Assembly: GCF_002811245.1 (NCBI RefSeq)
Contig: NZ_NIVQ01000008.1
Span: forward strand, 1-64,000
From: Vibrio salilacus
GTDB taxonomy: Bacteria > Pseudomonadota > Gammaproteobacteria > Enterobacterales > Vibrionaceae
Direction of reading: 5' to 3'
DNA: 64,000 bases
How positions within the stretch are numbered: the stretch's first letter is position 1; each line of letters begins with the position of its first letter. Position numbers and translations under genes: made by a program. Below are positions 35,169-45,574 of the stretch, piece after piece. Under the pieces are notes generated by a model. The model searched no databases and was not told where the DNA came from. It saw nothing but the letters and a program-made list of their open reading frames with translations.

Positions 35169-35930
35169 TTAACGGCGATAGTAAAGTGAAATACGCTTAC
35201 CATCGATGTCTTGAACTATAAATGGGATTTCGTAAATTTCGCTAAGGACATCTGAATTAATCACTTGCTCTATGCTTCCTGCCTTAATGACTTCACCAAG
35301 CTTCATTGCGATGATGTGGTCGGAATAGCAAGAGGCGAAGTTAATGTCATGGATAACGATAACCACGGCTTTATTTTTCTTTTCGGCAAGCTGACGCAGT
35401 GTACTCATGATGTCAACAGAGTGCTTAATATCGAGGTTATTCAGAGGCTCATCTAGGAAGATATAGTCGGTATCTTGTGCCACAACCATAGCAATGAAGG
35501 CCATTTGACGTTGACCGCCAGAAAGTTGATCGATGAAGCGATCTTTTAAATGTTCAATATCAAGATCTTGCATCGATTCCTTGATGATTCGATGGTCGTT
35601 TTCAGTCAAGCGCCCCTGTGAGTAAGGAAATCGGCCAAAAGCGACTAAGTCACTAACGGTAAAGCGCATGTTGATGTTATTCGATTGGCGCAGAACAGAG
35701 AGGTGTTTGGCTAACTCTTCATTACTCCATTGCTCAAGCGATTTGTCGCCGATAACCACGGTTCCGGCATCGCTCTCAGTTAAGCGACTTGCCATCGAAA
35801 GTAAGGTACTTTTTCCTGCGCCATTGGGGCCGATAATACTGGTCACTTTTCCTAGCGGGAACAAAGCATCAGCATTTTTCACCACAAATTGTTGATGGTA
35901 CTTTTTACTAAGACCTTGAATACGGATCAT
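35169..35930 (-). CDS. vctC: VctC-like catechol siderophore ABC transporter ATPase
   Basis: 253-residue FecE/FepC-type ATPase: Walker A GPNGAGKSTL (about 34-43), Q-loop LRQSNNINMRFTV, signature LSGGQRQMAFIA (about 137-148), Walker B DYIFLDEPLNNLD, and His switch VIVIHDINFA. It energises import of iron-siderophore through the VctD-VctG permease. It is the last gene of the vctPDGC operon, 11 bases after vctG. In V. cholerae the VctPDGC system transports vibriobactin and enterobactin iron complexes; the symbol is given by gene order and similarity. Confidence 0.85.
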   Translation of the reverse strand: MIRIQGLSKKYHQQFVVKNADALFPLGKVTSIIGPNGAGKSTLLSMASRLTESDAGTVVIGDKSLEQWSNEELAKHLSVLRQSNNINMRFTVSDLVAFGRFPYSQGRLTENDHRIIKESMQDLDIEHLKDRFIDQLSGGQRQMAFIAMVVAQDTDYIFLDEPLNNLDIKHSVDIMSTLRQLAEKKNKAVVIVIHDINFASCYSDHIIAMKLGEVIKAGSIEQVINSDVLSEIYEIPFIVQDIDGKRISLYYRR

Positions 35931-35941
35931 GTCATAAACCT

Positions 35942-36892
35942 TTAATCAAATTTGTTTTTCATTAGCAGAAGTAAGAAGTATCCGCCGCCAAGGAAATTGA
36001 TAATAACGCTAATGGTGGTATCAAAATCAAACAGGTTTTCGACCACCCATTGACCACCTAATAACAGCACGACGGACAAGACCGAACTGGCTAAAAGCAA
36101 GAGTCGATGTTGATAACCAGAAAACAGCTGGCGGGTTAAGGCCACAACAATTAAACCAAAAAATAAGATTGGTCCGATTAATGCTGTCGAAATAGATACC
36201 ATGCAGGTGATGATGAACATGACTTGCATGGTCAGCTTATGGGTATCGACACCTAGGCTTTTTGCGTTGTCAATGCCAAGCCACATAACGTCGAGTTTGT
36301 GTGCGATGCGCATTAGGTAGCCACCACTTATCAGAAGTGGTACTAAGCACCAGTAAACCAGTTCATTATTGATGTTATTGAAGCTCGCGAACATCGAATT
36401 TTGAATAAAGGTAAATTCGTCAGGGTCGGTGATCATGGTGAAAAAACCAGTCACGCTATTAAATAAGCTACTTAAGACAATACCAATCAATAATAAAGTA
36501 AAGATATTGCGTTGCCGACTTTGAAAGTAAAAGTGAAACAGCGTCATGGCACAGAGAGTCATAATGGCGGTTGAAAGCAAAAAGTTAAGCTTACTGTTGA
36601 TAACGAGTGCACTGAAACCACCAAACATTACCACCAACATAACTTGGATCATGACATACATTGAATCAAATCCGAGAATGGATGGTGTCAAAATCCGGTT
36701 GTTGGTGATGGTTTGAAAAACTAATGATGAGGAAGCAATCGCCATGGCCGCTAGCATTATTGCCAGCACTTTTGGCACACGACGAGATAAGAAAAACTGA
36801 TAATTATCGGCAGTTAAGCCTTTGCCAATGAAGATCGCACAGATCAACACTGCGACGATCGCGAGCAGACTCACTTTAACAGAATCACGCAT
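35942..36892 (-). CDS. vctG: VctG-like siderophore permease subunit
   Basis: 316 residues with about nine hydrophobic helices, of the FecCD/BtuC family. Motifs: RRVPKVLAIMLAAMAIASSS near the N-terminus, ITNNRILTPSILGFDSMYVM, and LGVDTHKLTMQ with IGPILFFGLIVVALTRQLF near the C-terminus. It pairs with VctD as the heterodimeric channel. The start ATG at 36892 overlaps the vctD stop by eight bases. Confidence 0.86.
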   Translation of the reverse strand: MRDSVKVSLLAIVAVLICAIFIGKGLTADNYQFFLSRRVPKVLAIMLAAMAIASSSLVFQTITNNRILTPSILGFDSMYVMIQVMLVVMFGGFSALVINSKLNFLLSTAIMTLCAMTLFHFYFQSRQRNIFTLLLIGIVLSSLFNSVTGFFTMITDPDEFTFIQNSMFASFNNINNELVYWCLVPLLISGGYLMRIAHKLDVMWLGIDNAKSLGVDTHKLTMQVMFIITCMVSISTALIGPILFFGLIVVALTRQLFSGYQHRLLLLASSVLSVVLLLGGQWVVENLFDFDTTISVIINFLGGGYFLLLLMKNKFD

Positions 36893-37841
36893 TCGCTTTG
36901 TCTCTTAATACAAGGAAAATGAAAATTGAACCGCCTAAGATGCTGATGATCATAGAAATTGGAATTTCATAAGGGAAGATAATCAGACGGCCTAATATAT
37001 CGCAAGACAGAACGAGGATCACCCCAGTGTAGGCTGTCCATGGGAGGTTACGGCGCATATTATCGCCAATAAAGAGCGAGACAAGGTTAGGCACAATCAA
37101 ACCAAGGAAAGGAATAACACCCACGATCATGACGACGGACGAAGAGAGCACCGCCACCAGAATAACACCAATTAGAATGATTCGTTGATAGTTTAAGCCG
37201 ATGTTTTTAGCAAAGCTTTCGCCAACACTGGCGGCACTAAAACGGTTGGCATAGGCGTAAGCTAATATCGAAACCGGGAGCGCTAAGTATAAAAACTCAT
37301 AGTTTCCTTGCAGTACAGAGGCAAAGTTCGCCACGGCCCAAGACCCCATCGTTTGCACTAAGTCGTATTTATAAGCGATGAACGTCGCCATGGATGACAC
37401 CACGTTGCCATACATGATGCCAATCAAGGGGACCAACATGGTGTTTTTGAATTTTAAGCGCTGCAAGAAGCGCACAAAGATGACCGTACCAAGTACCGAA
37501 AAGACGAAGATCGTAACCAGGTGTACCCAAGTGCTCATATCAGCAAAGAAAATAAGAGCGACAATATAACCAAACATCGCCCAGTCAATGGTGCCGGTCG
37601 TCGACGGAGCAGCAAAGCGGTTTTGCATAATCTGTTGCATGATAAGGCCCGCGATACTTAACCCTGCTCCGGCCAATATGATCGCGAGTAACCGTGGCAA
37701 GCGGCTGACTAAGATTATCGTTAAACTGTGGTGATCACCCGCAAGCACCTGCGAAATTGACACATCGGCGACACCGACTAATAACGAGCAAGCGGCGAGG
37801 ATGATTAGCAATAAAAATGCCAGAATATGATGAAGTTTCAT
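36885..37841 (-). CDS. vctD: VctD-like siderophore permease subunit
   Basis: FecCD-family permease with MKLHHILAFLLLIILAACSL start, RLPRLLAIILAGAGLSIAGL and QNRFAAPSTTGTIDWAMFGY segments, and IVGVIPFLGLIVPNLVSLFIG near the C-terminus. ATG 37841 gives 318 residues; the open frame extends to 37904 but those 21 residues (MAFPTPGCER...) are encoded by a hairpin and are unlikely to be translated. No good ribosome site precedes ATG 37841, which may lower expression relative to vctP. Confidence 0.85.
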   Translation of the reverse strand: MKLHHILAFLLLIILAACSLLVGVADVSISQVLAGDHHSLTIILVSRLPRLLAIILAGAGLSIAGLIMQQIMQNRFAAPSTTGTIDWAMFGYIVALIFFADMSTWVHLVTIFVFSVLGTVIFVRFLQRLKFKNTMLVPLIGIMYGNVVSSMATFIAYKYDLVQTMGSWAVANFASVLQGNYEFLYLALPVSILAYAYANRFSAASVGESFAKNIGLNYQRIILIGVILVAVLSSSVVMIVGVIPFLGLIVPNLVSLFIGDNMRRNLPWTAYTGVILVLSCDILGRLIIFPYEIPISMIISILGGSIFIFLVLRDKANA

Positions 37842-37869
37842 GGTGTTATGATCGATCTTAAAAAACGAC

Positions 37870-37905
37870 AATGACCTTTCACAACCTGGAGTAGGAAAGG
37901 CCATT
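37870..37905 (-). promoter_or_regulatory. Hairpin between vctP and vctD (attenuator-type)
   Basis: AATGACCTTTC (37870-37880) and GAAAGGCCATT (37895-37905) pair at ten of eleven positions with a 14-base loop. It lies in the 89-base gap after the binding-protein gene. Such hairpins often protect the upstream mRNA or partly terminate transcription, so that more binding protein than permease is made. Confidence 0.55.
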
Positions 37906-37930
37906 TAGCGATGAGAATGAGAAGTTTTGG

Positions 37931-38851
37931 TTAACTTTTGAACACTTTGTTGAGGTCTGCGATCATGGTTTTTGTTGACTGGTAACCCCCGGCAGTCAGA
38001 TACCATGCTGCGGGCTCTATAAATAGCACTCGATCATTTTTCGCCGCTGGAATCGATTTGATCAGCGCGTTGTTAAACAGTTGTTTTGCTTTCCCGTTGC
38101 TTTGACCGATCGCTTGCTCTCTGTCAAGAACCAGTAGCACTTCCGGTTGCGCATCAGCAATATATTCAAATGAGATCAAGTTACCGTGAGATCCAGAAAC
38201 GGCGTCAACATTTGCCGATGTACTGGTCTTGAAGCCGGCTTCATCATAAATGAATGAGAAACGGCTATGCTGGCCAAACATGGCAAGCGTATTACCGCTA
38301 CTTGAGACGGTCAGTGCGCGAGGAGGATTCACTGCGACTTTGCTGTGTAAGTGATTAATTTGATCTTGAACCTCGGCAATTAACTGTTCGGCCTGTGCTT
38401 GCTTGTTAAAAATTGCACCTAGCGTTCGCCAATGCTCTTGAGTCGTTTTCCAGTAATCCGTAGTGTCAATTTTGAATATATAAGTGGGGGCGACATCGTT
38501 CAAATCTTGGTAGATGTCTGCCATGCGTGCTTCTGCAATGATCAGATCGGGCTTTAGGGTAAAGAGAGTTTCGAAATTCACTTCTTTGACACTGCCAGTA
38601 TTGGTAAAGGCATCGGCCTTATAGTGTTGTAAAGACGTAGGTAGCAGTGTTTTTGGCATACCCACGGGCGTAATGCCGAGCGCATCGATGAAATCTAAAC
38701 TGCCGTAACCTAGCACAACAACGCGTTGGGGAGTGCCGTCGATTTCTAAAGTACCTAAGCTATGTTGATAGGTTTTAGCCAGAGCACTGGATGTCGAAAA
38801 TACGAGTAATAATGCGCCAATAATGACGGAAAATGAAAAATGACGAAACAT
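37931..38851 (-). CDS. vctP: VctP-like periplasmic siderophore-binding protein
   Basis: 306-residue FecB/FepB-type binding protein. A signal peptide (1-25, ending SALA) precedes the first Rossmann-like lobe (TPQRVVVLGYGSLDFIDALG), the backbone helix and the second lobe (PEVLLVLDREQAIGQSNGKA). It captures the ferric catechol siderophore in the periplasm and delivers it to VctDG. It is the first gene of vctPDGC, with GGGAA before the ATG, and is preceded by Fur-like and FNR-like boxes. Confidence 0.86.
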   Translation of the reverse strand: MFRHFSFSVIIGALLLVFSTSSALAKTYQHSLGTLEIDGTPQRVVVLGYGSLDFIDALGITPVGMPKTLLPTSLQHYKADAFTNTGSVKEVNFETLFTLKPDLIIAEARMADIYQDLNDVAPTYIFKIDTTDYWKTTQEHWRTLGAIFNKQAQAEQLIAEVQDQINHLHSKVAVNPPRALTVSSSGNTLAMFGQHSRFSFIYDEAGFKTSTSANVDAVSGSHGNLISFEYIADAQPEVLLVLDREQAIGQSNGKAKQLFNNALIKSIPAAKNDRVLFIEPAAWYLTAGGYQSTKTMIADLNKVFKS

Positions 38852-38943
38852 AAAAAATTCCCAAAGTATGCTGAATTTATGCGCTATTTAAAACACAGTC
38901 AGGAAGATACATCGCGATCAGCGATATAGCACAAATCATAAAA

Positions 38944-38957
38944 TTGATCTAAATCAA
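38944..38957. promoter_or_regulatory. FNR/CRP-type box upstream of vctP
   Basis: TTGATCTAAATCAA is a perfect TTGAT-N4-ATCAA palindrome and directly abuts the Fur-like box. It suggests control of siderophore uptake by oxygen level in addition to iron. Confidence 0.5.
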
Positions 38958-38976
38958 AATAAGAATGATTTTCAAT
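38958..38976. promoter_or_regulatory. Fur box upstream of vctPDGC
   Basis: AATAAGAATGATTTTCAAT (minus strand ATTGAAAATCATTCTTATT) agrees with the Fur consensus GATAATGATAATCATTATC at most core positions. It lies 107-125 bases upstream of the vctP start. Iron repression of the operon is expected. Confidence 0.65.
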
Positions 38977-39411
38977 TGCGATGATGTTACCAGATTTTAG
39001 TGTATCGGCAACCGTATTTTTGAAACTTTGCGCCGCTTTAGATTCAGCGTGGTTGGCCAGCGACTCTTGGTTTGGGATAAGTATGCTGTCTAAAAGATCA
39101 GACCAAGCACAGTGACATTGCTTTTCTTTACAAATGATATTGCGACTGAATGGCTGTGATGGCTTTATTTATCCAGAAGCAAGGTGTTACGACGCGTAGC
39201 CTTAAGCAAAGCGTGTATGAGTTAGGGCGTGGCTTTATCTTTAGTGGTGATTTTATTCTCATTATTTACCATGTTGTTCGGCATGTTATGAGTGATTAGG
39301 CGCAAAAATTTGAAGCGTAAGACAGATTCGAAAGTAAGAGGCTTCTTTGCCTCATTAGCCCGACTACGCTTATAACAAATCGATGAATATTCAATCACTA
39401 GGTGGGCATAT
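38977..39411. other. Gene-free interval vctP / P-type ATPase
   Basis: No intact gene is seen in 435 bases. Short open stretches near 39150-39300 end quickly and resemble no family I know. A hairpin AAGAGGCTTC-TTTGCCTCATT lies near 39340-39356. The promoter of the plus-strand ATPase must be in the last 100 bases. Confidence 0.4.
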
Positions 39412-42144
39412 ATGTCAACGCAATCGTCTGATCATCCTAATAAAAAGGAACGCCATCATTGGCATCATCTTGATCATAAGGCGGTGTTTGAACAATTAAA
39501 GAGTCACTGTCGCCATGGCTTGTCTGAAGATGAAGCCGAACAAAGACTGAAACGCAATGGGCCGAATGTGATCACGGGTCAAGTGATGGTGCCAACTTGG
39601 CGTCGCATCGTGCTGCAATTTAATAACCCGCTGATCTATATTTTATTGGTGGCCACAATAGTAACAACGGTATTGGGTGAATACATTGATGCCGGCGTTA
39701 TTTTATTAGTGGTGTTAATTAATGCTTTTATTGGATTTATTCAAGAGTCCAAAGCTGAACAAGCCATCCACTCATTGAAAAAAATGCTTTCGTCCCATGC
39801 GACAGTGATTCGGGAGGGTAAAAAACAATCGATACCCACCCAGAACTTGGTCTGTGGTGATGTGTTGGTATTTGCTTCTGGTGACAAAGTTTCCGCTGAT
39901 ACGCGGCTTTATCAGTGTCGAGATCTTCAAATCGATGAATCGACACTCACAGGGGAATCTGTGGCGGTAGAAAAGCAATTAGGCGAGTTCGAAATAGAGA
40001 CAGCGCTGGGAGAGCGACACAATATGGCCTTTGCCGGCACGCTCGTGACGTATGGTACGGCACAAGGGATTGTTGTCGCAACGGGCGATGACACTCAAAC
40101 TGGGCAAATTGCCACTATGATCGCGCAGGCCACACCACTCGAGACGCCACTCACACGTAAAATTCACGCTTTTAGCCGCTTATTATTGTGGGTCATTCTG
40201 CTATTGGCAGGTGTGACTTTTATGATTGGTTTAGGTTATGGCCTCCCATTATCAGACGCCTTCATGGCGGCCGTGGCGTTGGCTGTGGCTGCTATTCCTG
40301 AAGGACTGCCTGCGGTGGTAACAATCACGCTTGCCATCGGTGTTCGACGCATGGCAAAACGCCATGCCATTATTCGTAAGCTCTCGGCGGTCGAGACACT
40401 AGGTTCAACTAACGTCATATGTTCTGATAAAACGGGCACGTTGACAGAGAACCAGATGACGGTGCAAGGGCTGTATGCGGCGAATGAAATTGTTACAGTG
40501 ACCGGAAATGGTTATCGGCCTTCAGGAGAACTCCAGGGGCAATGGCAAGATAATCGTGCTTTTGAGCATTTATTGATCGCGGGGTTGCTCAATAATGATT
40601 CGCGTTTATTAGAAAAAGACCAGCGCTGGTTGGCCGAAGGTGATCCTACCGAAGCGGCATTGATCACTGTTGCGTTGAAAGCCGGTTTGGTCAATGATGA
40701 GTGTCACCATACTCACCCACGCCTTGATATTATTCCCTTCGAATCTGACCGCCAATATATGGCAACACTGCATGCTGGCGATTCAGACAACAATATCCTC
40801 TACCTCAAAGGCTCGGTAGAGCAAATAATCCGTCGTTGTAATCACCAGTTAACCGCTAACGGTGAGTTGAGTGAATTGGATGCAGAACACGTTAATCAAC
40901 AGGTCACCAATTGGGCCAGTCAAGGTTTACGGGTTTTAGCGTTTGCGATGCAATGGATCGATAAAGATCAACAGACGCTAGAGCACTTTAACCAGCATGA
41001 AGCAGAAAAAAAGTTGGTATTCATCGGTCTACAAGCCATGATCGATCCGCCAAGAGAAGAAGCGATCCATGCCGTGTCAATTTGTCAACAAGCGGGAATC
41101 AAAGTCAAAATGATCACCGGTGACCATGGCTTAACCGCGCAAGCAATCGCAGAGAAAATTGGCATTTTCAGCGAGTCAAATTCCCGCTTTGGCCCTATGT
41201 TGACCGGGCAACAGTTAAGTGAACTCAGTGATGAGGAACTCAAAGACGCTTGCCATGAGGTGGCGATTTTTGCCCGTGTTGCGCCTGAACAAAAGCTGCA
41301 ACTGGTCATGGCATTGCAGTCTCATGATTTGGTCATCGCCATGACGGGAGATGGCGTCAACGATGCACCGGCCTTGAAGCAAGCCGACATTGGTATTGCG
41401 ATGGGGATAAATGGTACAGAGGTGGCCAAAGAAGCCTCAGATATGGTCTTAACGGATGATAACTTTTCATCCATTGAGGCGGCGGTAGAAGAAGGGCGTA
41501 ATGTCTTTGATAACCTGACTAAGTTTATTACTTGGATCTTACCAACCAATTTGGGCCAAGGCCTTGTCATTATGCTTGCTATTGTCTTTGGTTTAACATT
41601 GCCTATTTTACCGGTGCAAGCGCTGTGGCTTAATATGACCACGGCGGTGTTCTTAGGCTTAATGTTGGCCTTTGAACCGAAAGAAGACGGGTTAATGATG
41701 CGTCAACCTCGGCACCTCAAACAACCGATCTTACATCGTGAAATCATCAGCCGGATTATTTCAGTGAGTAGTTTATTGTTACTCGGTGCTTTTGGTTTAT
41801 TCCAATGGTCAGCTCATCAAGGGGCGAGCTTAGAAGAGTCGCGAAGCCTTGCCGTTACTTTATTTGTTGTGGTGCAAAGTTTTTTCTTAATCAATTGCCG
41901 TCGCTTAAATGGATCAATCTTTACCATGCCACTGCATTCGAACCCATGGATAGCGGTGGGGTTGTTTGCGATGATAAGCGCACAATTGGCTTTTTTATAT
42001 CTGCCGATGATGAATCATCTTTTCCACAGTGCCCCGATTTCAGCCGGTTATTGGGCGATAATGTTGCTTTATGGTGCGGCCGTGCTAATGATTATTGAAT
42101 TAGAAAAATTAGTCTGGCGGAAAATAAAAACCAACGGGTCTTAA
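39412..42144 (+). CDS. P2-type cation-transporting ATPase, ion uncertain
   Basis: 910 residues. A His-rich start (HHWHHLDH) precedes the cation-ATPase N domain. Motifs: actuator TLTGES, M4 PEGLPAVVT, phosphorylation site CSDKTGTLT (Asp339), hinge [12 protein letters not shown], and six C-terminal helices. Compared with SERCA, the M4 Glu is kept, but the M5 Glu is Gln (PTNLGQGL) and the M6 Asp is Ala ([11 protein letters not shown]). Two of the main Ca2+ carboxylates are therefore absent, so it is probably not a Ca2+ pump; monovalent cation or Mg2+ are possible. An AGGTGGG site precedes the ATG. It is a single gene. Confidence 0.88.
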   Translation: MSTQSSDHPNKKERHHWHHLDHKAVFEQLKSHCRHGLSEDEAEQRLKRNGPNVITGQVMVPTWRRIVLQFNNPLIYILLVATIVTTVLGEYIDAGVILLVVLINAFIGFIQESKAEQAIHSLKKMLSSHATVIREGKKQSIPTQNLVCGDVLVFASGDKVSADTRLYQCRDLQIDESTLTGESVAVEKQLGEFEIETALGERHNMAFAGTLVTYGTAQGIVVATGDDTQTGQIATMIAQATPLETPLTRKIHAFSRLLLWVILLLAGVTFMIGLGYGLPLSDAFMAAVALAVAAIPEGLPAVVTITLAIGVRRMAKRHAIIRKLSAVETLGSTNVICSDKTGTLTENQMTVQGLYAANEIVTVTGNGYRPSGELQGQWQDNRAFEHLLIAGLLNNDSRLLEKDQRWLAEGDPTEAALITVALKAGLVNDECHHTHPRLDIIPFESDRQYMATLHAGDSDNNILYLKGSVEQIIRRCNHQLTANGELSELDAEHVNQQVTNWASQGLRVLAFAMQWIDKDQQTLEHFNQHEAEKKLVFIGLQAMIDPPREEAIHAVSICQQAGIKVKMITGDHGLTAQAIAEKIGIFSESNSRFGPMLTGQQLSELSDEELKDACHEVAIFARVAPEQKLQLVMALQSHDLVIAMTGDGVNDAPALKQADIGIAMGINGTEVAKEASDMVLTDDNFSSIEAAVEEGRNVFDNLTKFITWILPTNLGQGLVIMLAIVFGLTLPILPVQALWLNMTTAVFLGLMLAFEPKEDGLMMRQPRHLKQPILHREIISRIISVSSLLLLGAFGLFQWSAHQGASLEESRSLAVTLFVVVQSFFLINCRRLNGSIFTMPLHSNPWIAVGLFAMISAQLAFLYLPMMNHLFHSAPISAGYWAIMLLYGAAVLMIIELEKLVWRKIKTNGS

Positions 42145-42502
42145 TACCGGCTCGATGTTCGGCTTTTGAGCCTGGTCAGCCTAGACTACATTCGTCGTTT
42201 GTGTGTTGAACTGGCTGTTGATGCAAAACAAGTCATCGCTGTTTAAGCAAAGAAAATAGCGAACTAACGGCGTTAGACGAGTTGGTAACCGTAATGTAGT
42301 TAAAGAATCGAAACATCCGATGTGGTAAATAACCCGTCGATTTATTGGTAACTGTTCAGATTTGGTCAATACTAAAGCTATCGTCAATTTATAGATAACA
42401 TGATAATATCGGCAAAAATTTGGGATATATATCACACTGTCAATAAATGGATGTTGTTCGCTTATGCGACTTTTGACACAAACAATCAAAGGTAACTCAT
42501 TC
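42145..42502. other. Gene-free interval before the chemoreceptor gene
   Basis: 358 bases without a plausible gene. A minus-strand open frame (42181-42570) overlaps the chemoreceptor start and has no family resemblance. The chemoreceptor promoter is presumably near 42400-42480. Confidence 0.4.
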
Positions 42503-44134
42503 ATGTTGTTAAAAAATTTCTCGATTAAACAAAAAATTGCAGGCTCTTTTAGCCTCATCGCTTTAATCAATATTATTTTTGCTTGGTATTTGTACAGTGA
42601 GCTGACCGAAGTTAAAAAGCAATTGGTTAACTTTGCCGACGATACGCTACCGGCGCTTCAGCATGTTGACACAATGGCAGACAAGATGTCTTATTGGCGA
42701 CGCACACAATTTGCGACGTTGCTGGCTAATGATCCGAACGAAGTGAGACAGCGCCTACAAGAAAGCCGCCAGTTACAGCAAGAAGTCGATGCCGGCTTGA
42801 AACAGTACGGCGCAACGGTTTGGCCGGGTGAAGAAGAACGCACTTTTAAACAACTGATGAGAAACTGGGAACGCTACACCTCGACGATAGGGCAGTTCAA
42901 TCAAGCGTTGGAGCAAGACGACAAAGCCGGTGCTCACGAAATACTGAAAACATCGTTGGATAATTTCCGCAATATTGAATCTGATACTAAGGCGTTGATT
43001 GGTATTTTGCAAAAAGCAATGGACGGCAATAAAAGTTATATTTTAAAAGCCGTCGATACATTAAATACTTCCTCGATGACCAGTAATGTGGCGATCATTG
43101 GCTTAATGATTGTGATCACTCTCTTTTTAACCCGAATTATTTGTGGGCCGCTGCGATTAGTGGTTGAACAGTCTAATGCCATTGCACAAGGTAATTTGGC
43201 TAAAACGATTGATCGTGAAGCGATTGGTAATGACGAATTAGGCGAATTAGCCGACGCATCGCAAAAGATGCAAAATAATTTACGCCAGTTAATTGAAGAG
43301 GTCATTACGGCGGTGACTCAACTTAGCAGCGCTGTAGAAGAAATGAGCCACATCTCAACGACTTCTGCACAAGGCATGAAAGAGCAGCAACATCAGATTA
43401 CCCAAGTCGCAACGGCGATGACGCAAATGAAGGCGGCCGTAACAGATGTTGCACGTAATACAGAAGATTCTGCGTCACAAGCAAGCAGTGCCAATGAAAA
43501 AGCGCAAGAAGGGGCAAAAGACAATGTGGCTATGGTTAGCTCAATTGAACAGGTGGCTGACGTTATTGGTCAGGCGGGTGAAACCGTAACGAATTTAGAG
43601 CAGCAATCTACGCAAATTAATGTGGTGTTAGATGTAATCCGCAATATTGCTGAACAAACAAACTTATTGGCTCTTAATGCAGCCATTGAAGCGGCTCGAG
43701 CTGGTGAATCTGGTCGAGGTTTTGCTGTTGTTGCTGACGAAGTACGTACTTTGGCGGGCAGAACACAAGACTCAACAGGAGAAATCACAACCATTATTGA
43801 GAAGCTACAGGCTATGGCCAGTGAAGCAAAAGCGGCAACTGAACATTCACGCGCCGGTATTGATGCTTGTGTTGTACAAGGTAATCATTCACAACAGATT
43901 ATGGTATCGATTGAGCATTCTGTCGCTCAAATCTCAGATATGGGCAGACAAATCGCCAGCGCGTGTAGTGAACAAGATTCAGTGGCCGATGAGCTAAGTC
44001 GTAACATTGAAAATATTCAGATGGCTTCACAAGAAGTTGCTGAAGGATCTGAACAAACGGCGCATGCATGCCGAGAGCTCAGCCAATTGTCGGTTACTTT
44101 GCAAGATGCCATGGGTCGTTTCAAACTTCACTGA
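42503..44134 (+). CDS. Methyl-accepting chemotaxis protein (4HB type)
   Basis: 543 residues from ATG 42503 (AAAGG ten bases upstream); the frame extends 13 codons further without support. An N-terminal membrane helix (about 11-30), a four-helix-bundle periplasmic sensor (about 31-190), a second helix (about 190-212), HAMP, and a cytoplasmic signalling domain with the hairpin-tip sequence [19 protein letters not shown] and [18 protein letters not shown]. It signals to CheA/CheW; ligand unknown. It lies 74 bases before the bsrV racemase gene, an adjacency I also recall in V. cholerae (VC1313-VC1312). Confidence 0.92.
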   Translation: MLLKNFSIKQKIAGSFSLIALINIIFAWYLYSELTEVKKQLVNFADDTLPALQHVDTMADKMSYWRRTQFATLLANDPNEVRQRLQESRQLQQEVDAGLKQYGATVWPGEEERTFKQLMRNWERYTSTIGQFNQALEQDDKAGAHEILKTSLDNFRNIESDTKALIGILQKAMDGNKSYILKAVDTLNTSSMTSNVAIIGLMIVITLFLTRIICGPLRLVVEQSNAIAQGNLAKTIDREAIGNDELGELADASQKMQNNLRQLIEEVITAVTQLSSAVEEMSHISTTSAQGMKEQQHQITQVATAMTQMKAAVTDVARNTEDSASQASSANEKAQEGAKDNVAMVSSIEQVADVIGQAGETVTNLEQQSTQINVVLDVIRNIAEQTNLLALNAAIEAARAGESGRGFAVVADEVRTLAGRTQDSTGEITTIIEKLQAMASEAKAATEHSRAGIDACVVQGNHSQQIMVSIEHSVAQISDMGRQIASACSEQDSVADELSRNIENIQMASQEVAEGSEQTAHACRELSQLSVTLQDAMGRFKLH

Positions 44135-44163
44135 TTTATGGTTATCTCAACTACAATACAGTT

Positions 44164-44187
44164 AGCTCCTTATGGGGCTTTCTTTTT
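44164..44187 (+). terminator. Rho-independent terminator after the chemoreceptor
   Basis: AGCTCC, loop TTAT, GGGGCT, then TTCTTTTTT. It lies 22 bases before the bsrV ATG, so bsrV would depend on read-through or a promoter within this short gap. Confidence 0.6.
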
Positions 44188-44208
44188 TCCACTAAATAAG
44201 GATATGAG

Positions 44209-45432
44209 ATGAACTTCAAAGCGTCTTTTCTCACCCTGTCTATGGCTATGGTGTTACCCTCTTTTTTAGCGTCTGCTGCCCCTTTAAGCCTTAATGACAG
44301 TACCTCTTCAATACAAGATATTCAGCAAACGAATGCTTGGCTTGAAGTCGACCTCGGGCAATTTAAACGAAATATTGAACAGTTTAAGAGCCACATTAAT
44401 AGCGAAACAAAAATTTGTGCAGTGATGAAGGCTGACGCGTACGGAAATGGCATTCGAGGTTTAATGCCAACCATTCTAGCTCAAGAGATCCCTTGTATTG
44501 CCATTACTAGCAATGCTGAAGCGAGAGCGGTGCGTGAAAGTGGTTTTAAAGGCCAGTTAATGCGTGTGCGTTCGGCAAGCTTTGAAGAAATTGCACAGAG
44601 CGTGGAATTGAATATCGAAGAGCTAATCGGTAGTCAAGCACAAGCCGAACAATTGGCAGCGCTGAGCTTACGCACCGGGAGTACGATAAAAGTGCACTTA
44701 GCATTAAATGACGGTGGTATGGGACGTAACGGTATCGACATGTCAACCGAAGCTGGGAAGCAAGAAGCGCTGTCGATTGCGACTCAAGACGGCATCAAAA
44801 TCGTTGGTATCATGACCCATTTTCCGAACTACAATCCGGATGATATCCGCAGTAAATTAGGCGACTTTAATGCTCATTCTGCCTGGTTAATTAACGAGGC
44901 AAACCTGAAGCGTGATGAGTTAACGCTCCATGTTGCTAATTCTTATACCGCACTCAACGTACCAGAAGCACAGCTAGACATGGTTCGACCTGGTGGCGTT
45001 TTGTACGGTGACCTTCCGACTAACCCAGAATACCCTTCCATTGTCTCTTTTAAAACACGTATCGCGTCATTGCATTACCTTCCCAAAGGAAGCACGGTTG
45101 GTTATGACAGTACATACCAAGTGACCAGAGACAGTGTTTTAGCGAACCTTCCTGTTGGATATTCTGATGGTTACCCACGAAAAATGGGCAATCGAAGTGA
45201 CGTTTTAATCAATGGTCAACGGGCAAAAGTGTTAGGAGTGACGTCTATGAACACCACATTAGTTGATGTCAGTGATGTCAAAGGCGTACTGCAAAATCAA
45301 GAAGTCATTTTATTTGGTAAGCAAAAGCAAAGTCAGATTACCGTCAGCGAAATGGAAGACAATGCGCAGCTAATCTTCCCAGAGCTCTATACGATTTGGG
45401 GAGTTGCAAACCCTCGTTTTTATATCGAGTAA
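44209..45432 (+). CDS. bsrV: BsrV-like periplasmic broad-spectrum amino-acid racemase
   Basis: 407 residues, the same length as V. cholerae BsrV (VC1312). A signal peptide (1-23, ending ASA) exports it, unlike cytosolic alanine racemases. PLP-Lys74 lies in [11 protein letters not shown]; the second catalytic Tyr is in [10 protein letters not shown], and [13 protein letters not shown] is the family's C-terminal active-site loop. Such enzymes make D-Met, D-Leu and other non-canonical D-amino acids that remodel peptidoglycan in stationary phase. A ribosome site AAGGATATGAG precedes the ATG. A perfect 21-bp tandem duplication follows eight bases after its stop. Confidence 0.88.
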   Translation: MNFKASFLTLSMAMVLPSFLASAAPLSLNDSTSSIQDIQQTNAWLEVDLGQFKRNIEQFKSHINSETKICAVMKADAYGNGIRGLMPTILAQEIPCIAITSNAEARAVRESGFKGQLMRVRSASFEEIAQSVELNIEELIGSQAQAEQLAALSLRTGSTIKVHLALNDGGMGRNGIDMSTEAGKQEALSIATQDGIKIVGIMTHFPNYNPDDIRSKLGDFNAHSAWLINEANLKRDELTLHVANSYTALNVPEAQLDMVRPGGVLYGDLPTNPEYPSIVSFKTRIASLHYLPKGSTVGYDSTYQVTRDSVLANLPVGYSDGYPRKMGNRSDVLINGQRAKVLGVTSMNTTLVDVSDVKGVLQNQEVILFGKQKQSQITVSEMEDNAQLIFPELYTIWGVANPRFYIE

Positions 45433-45440
45433 GCTTGCTA

Positions 45441-45482
45441 TAACCGCTCAGTTTTAAAGTCTAACCGCTCAGTTTTAAAGTC
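45441..45482. repeat. Perfect 21-bp tandem duplication after bsrV
   Basis: The 21-base unit starting TAACCGCTCAGT is present at 45441-45461 and 45462-45482 with no mismatch and no partial extension on either side. Confidence 0.95.
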
Positions 45483-45520
45483 GGCGCAACGTTTGAGCCA
45501 AAATGCTGTTGAAGAATTGC

Positions 45521-45550
45521 AAGTAAGGCGTTTTACGCCTTACTTTTTTT
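45521..45550 (+). terminator. Rho-independent terminator after bsrV
   Basis: AAGTAAGGCGT, loop TTT, ACGCCTTACTT then T run: an 11-pair stem. It separates bsrV from the convergent chemoreceptor gene. Confidence 0.85.
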
Positions 45551-45574
45551 ATGATTGAAGATTGAAGATTAAAG

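Noticed and set aside
42181..42570. 129-codon minus-strand frame before the chemoreceptor
   Set aside because: Overlaps the chemoreceptor start, composition not protein-like, no family resemblance.
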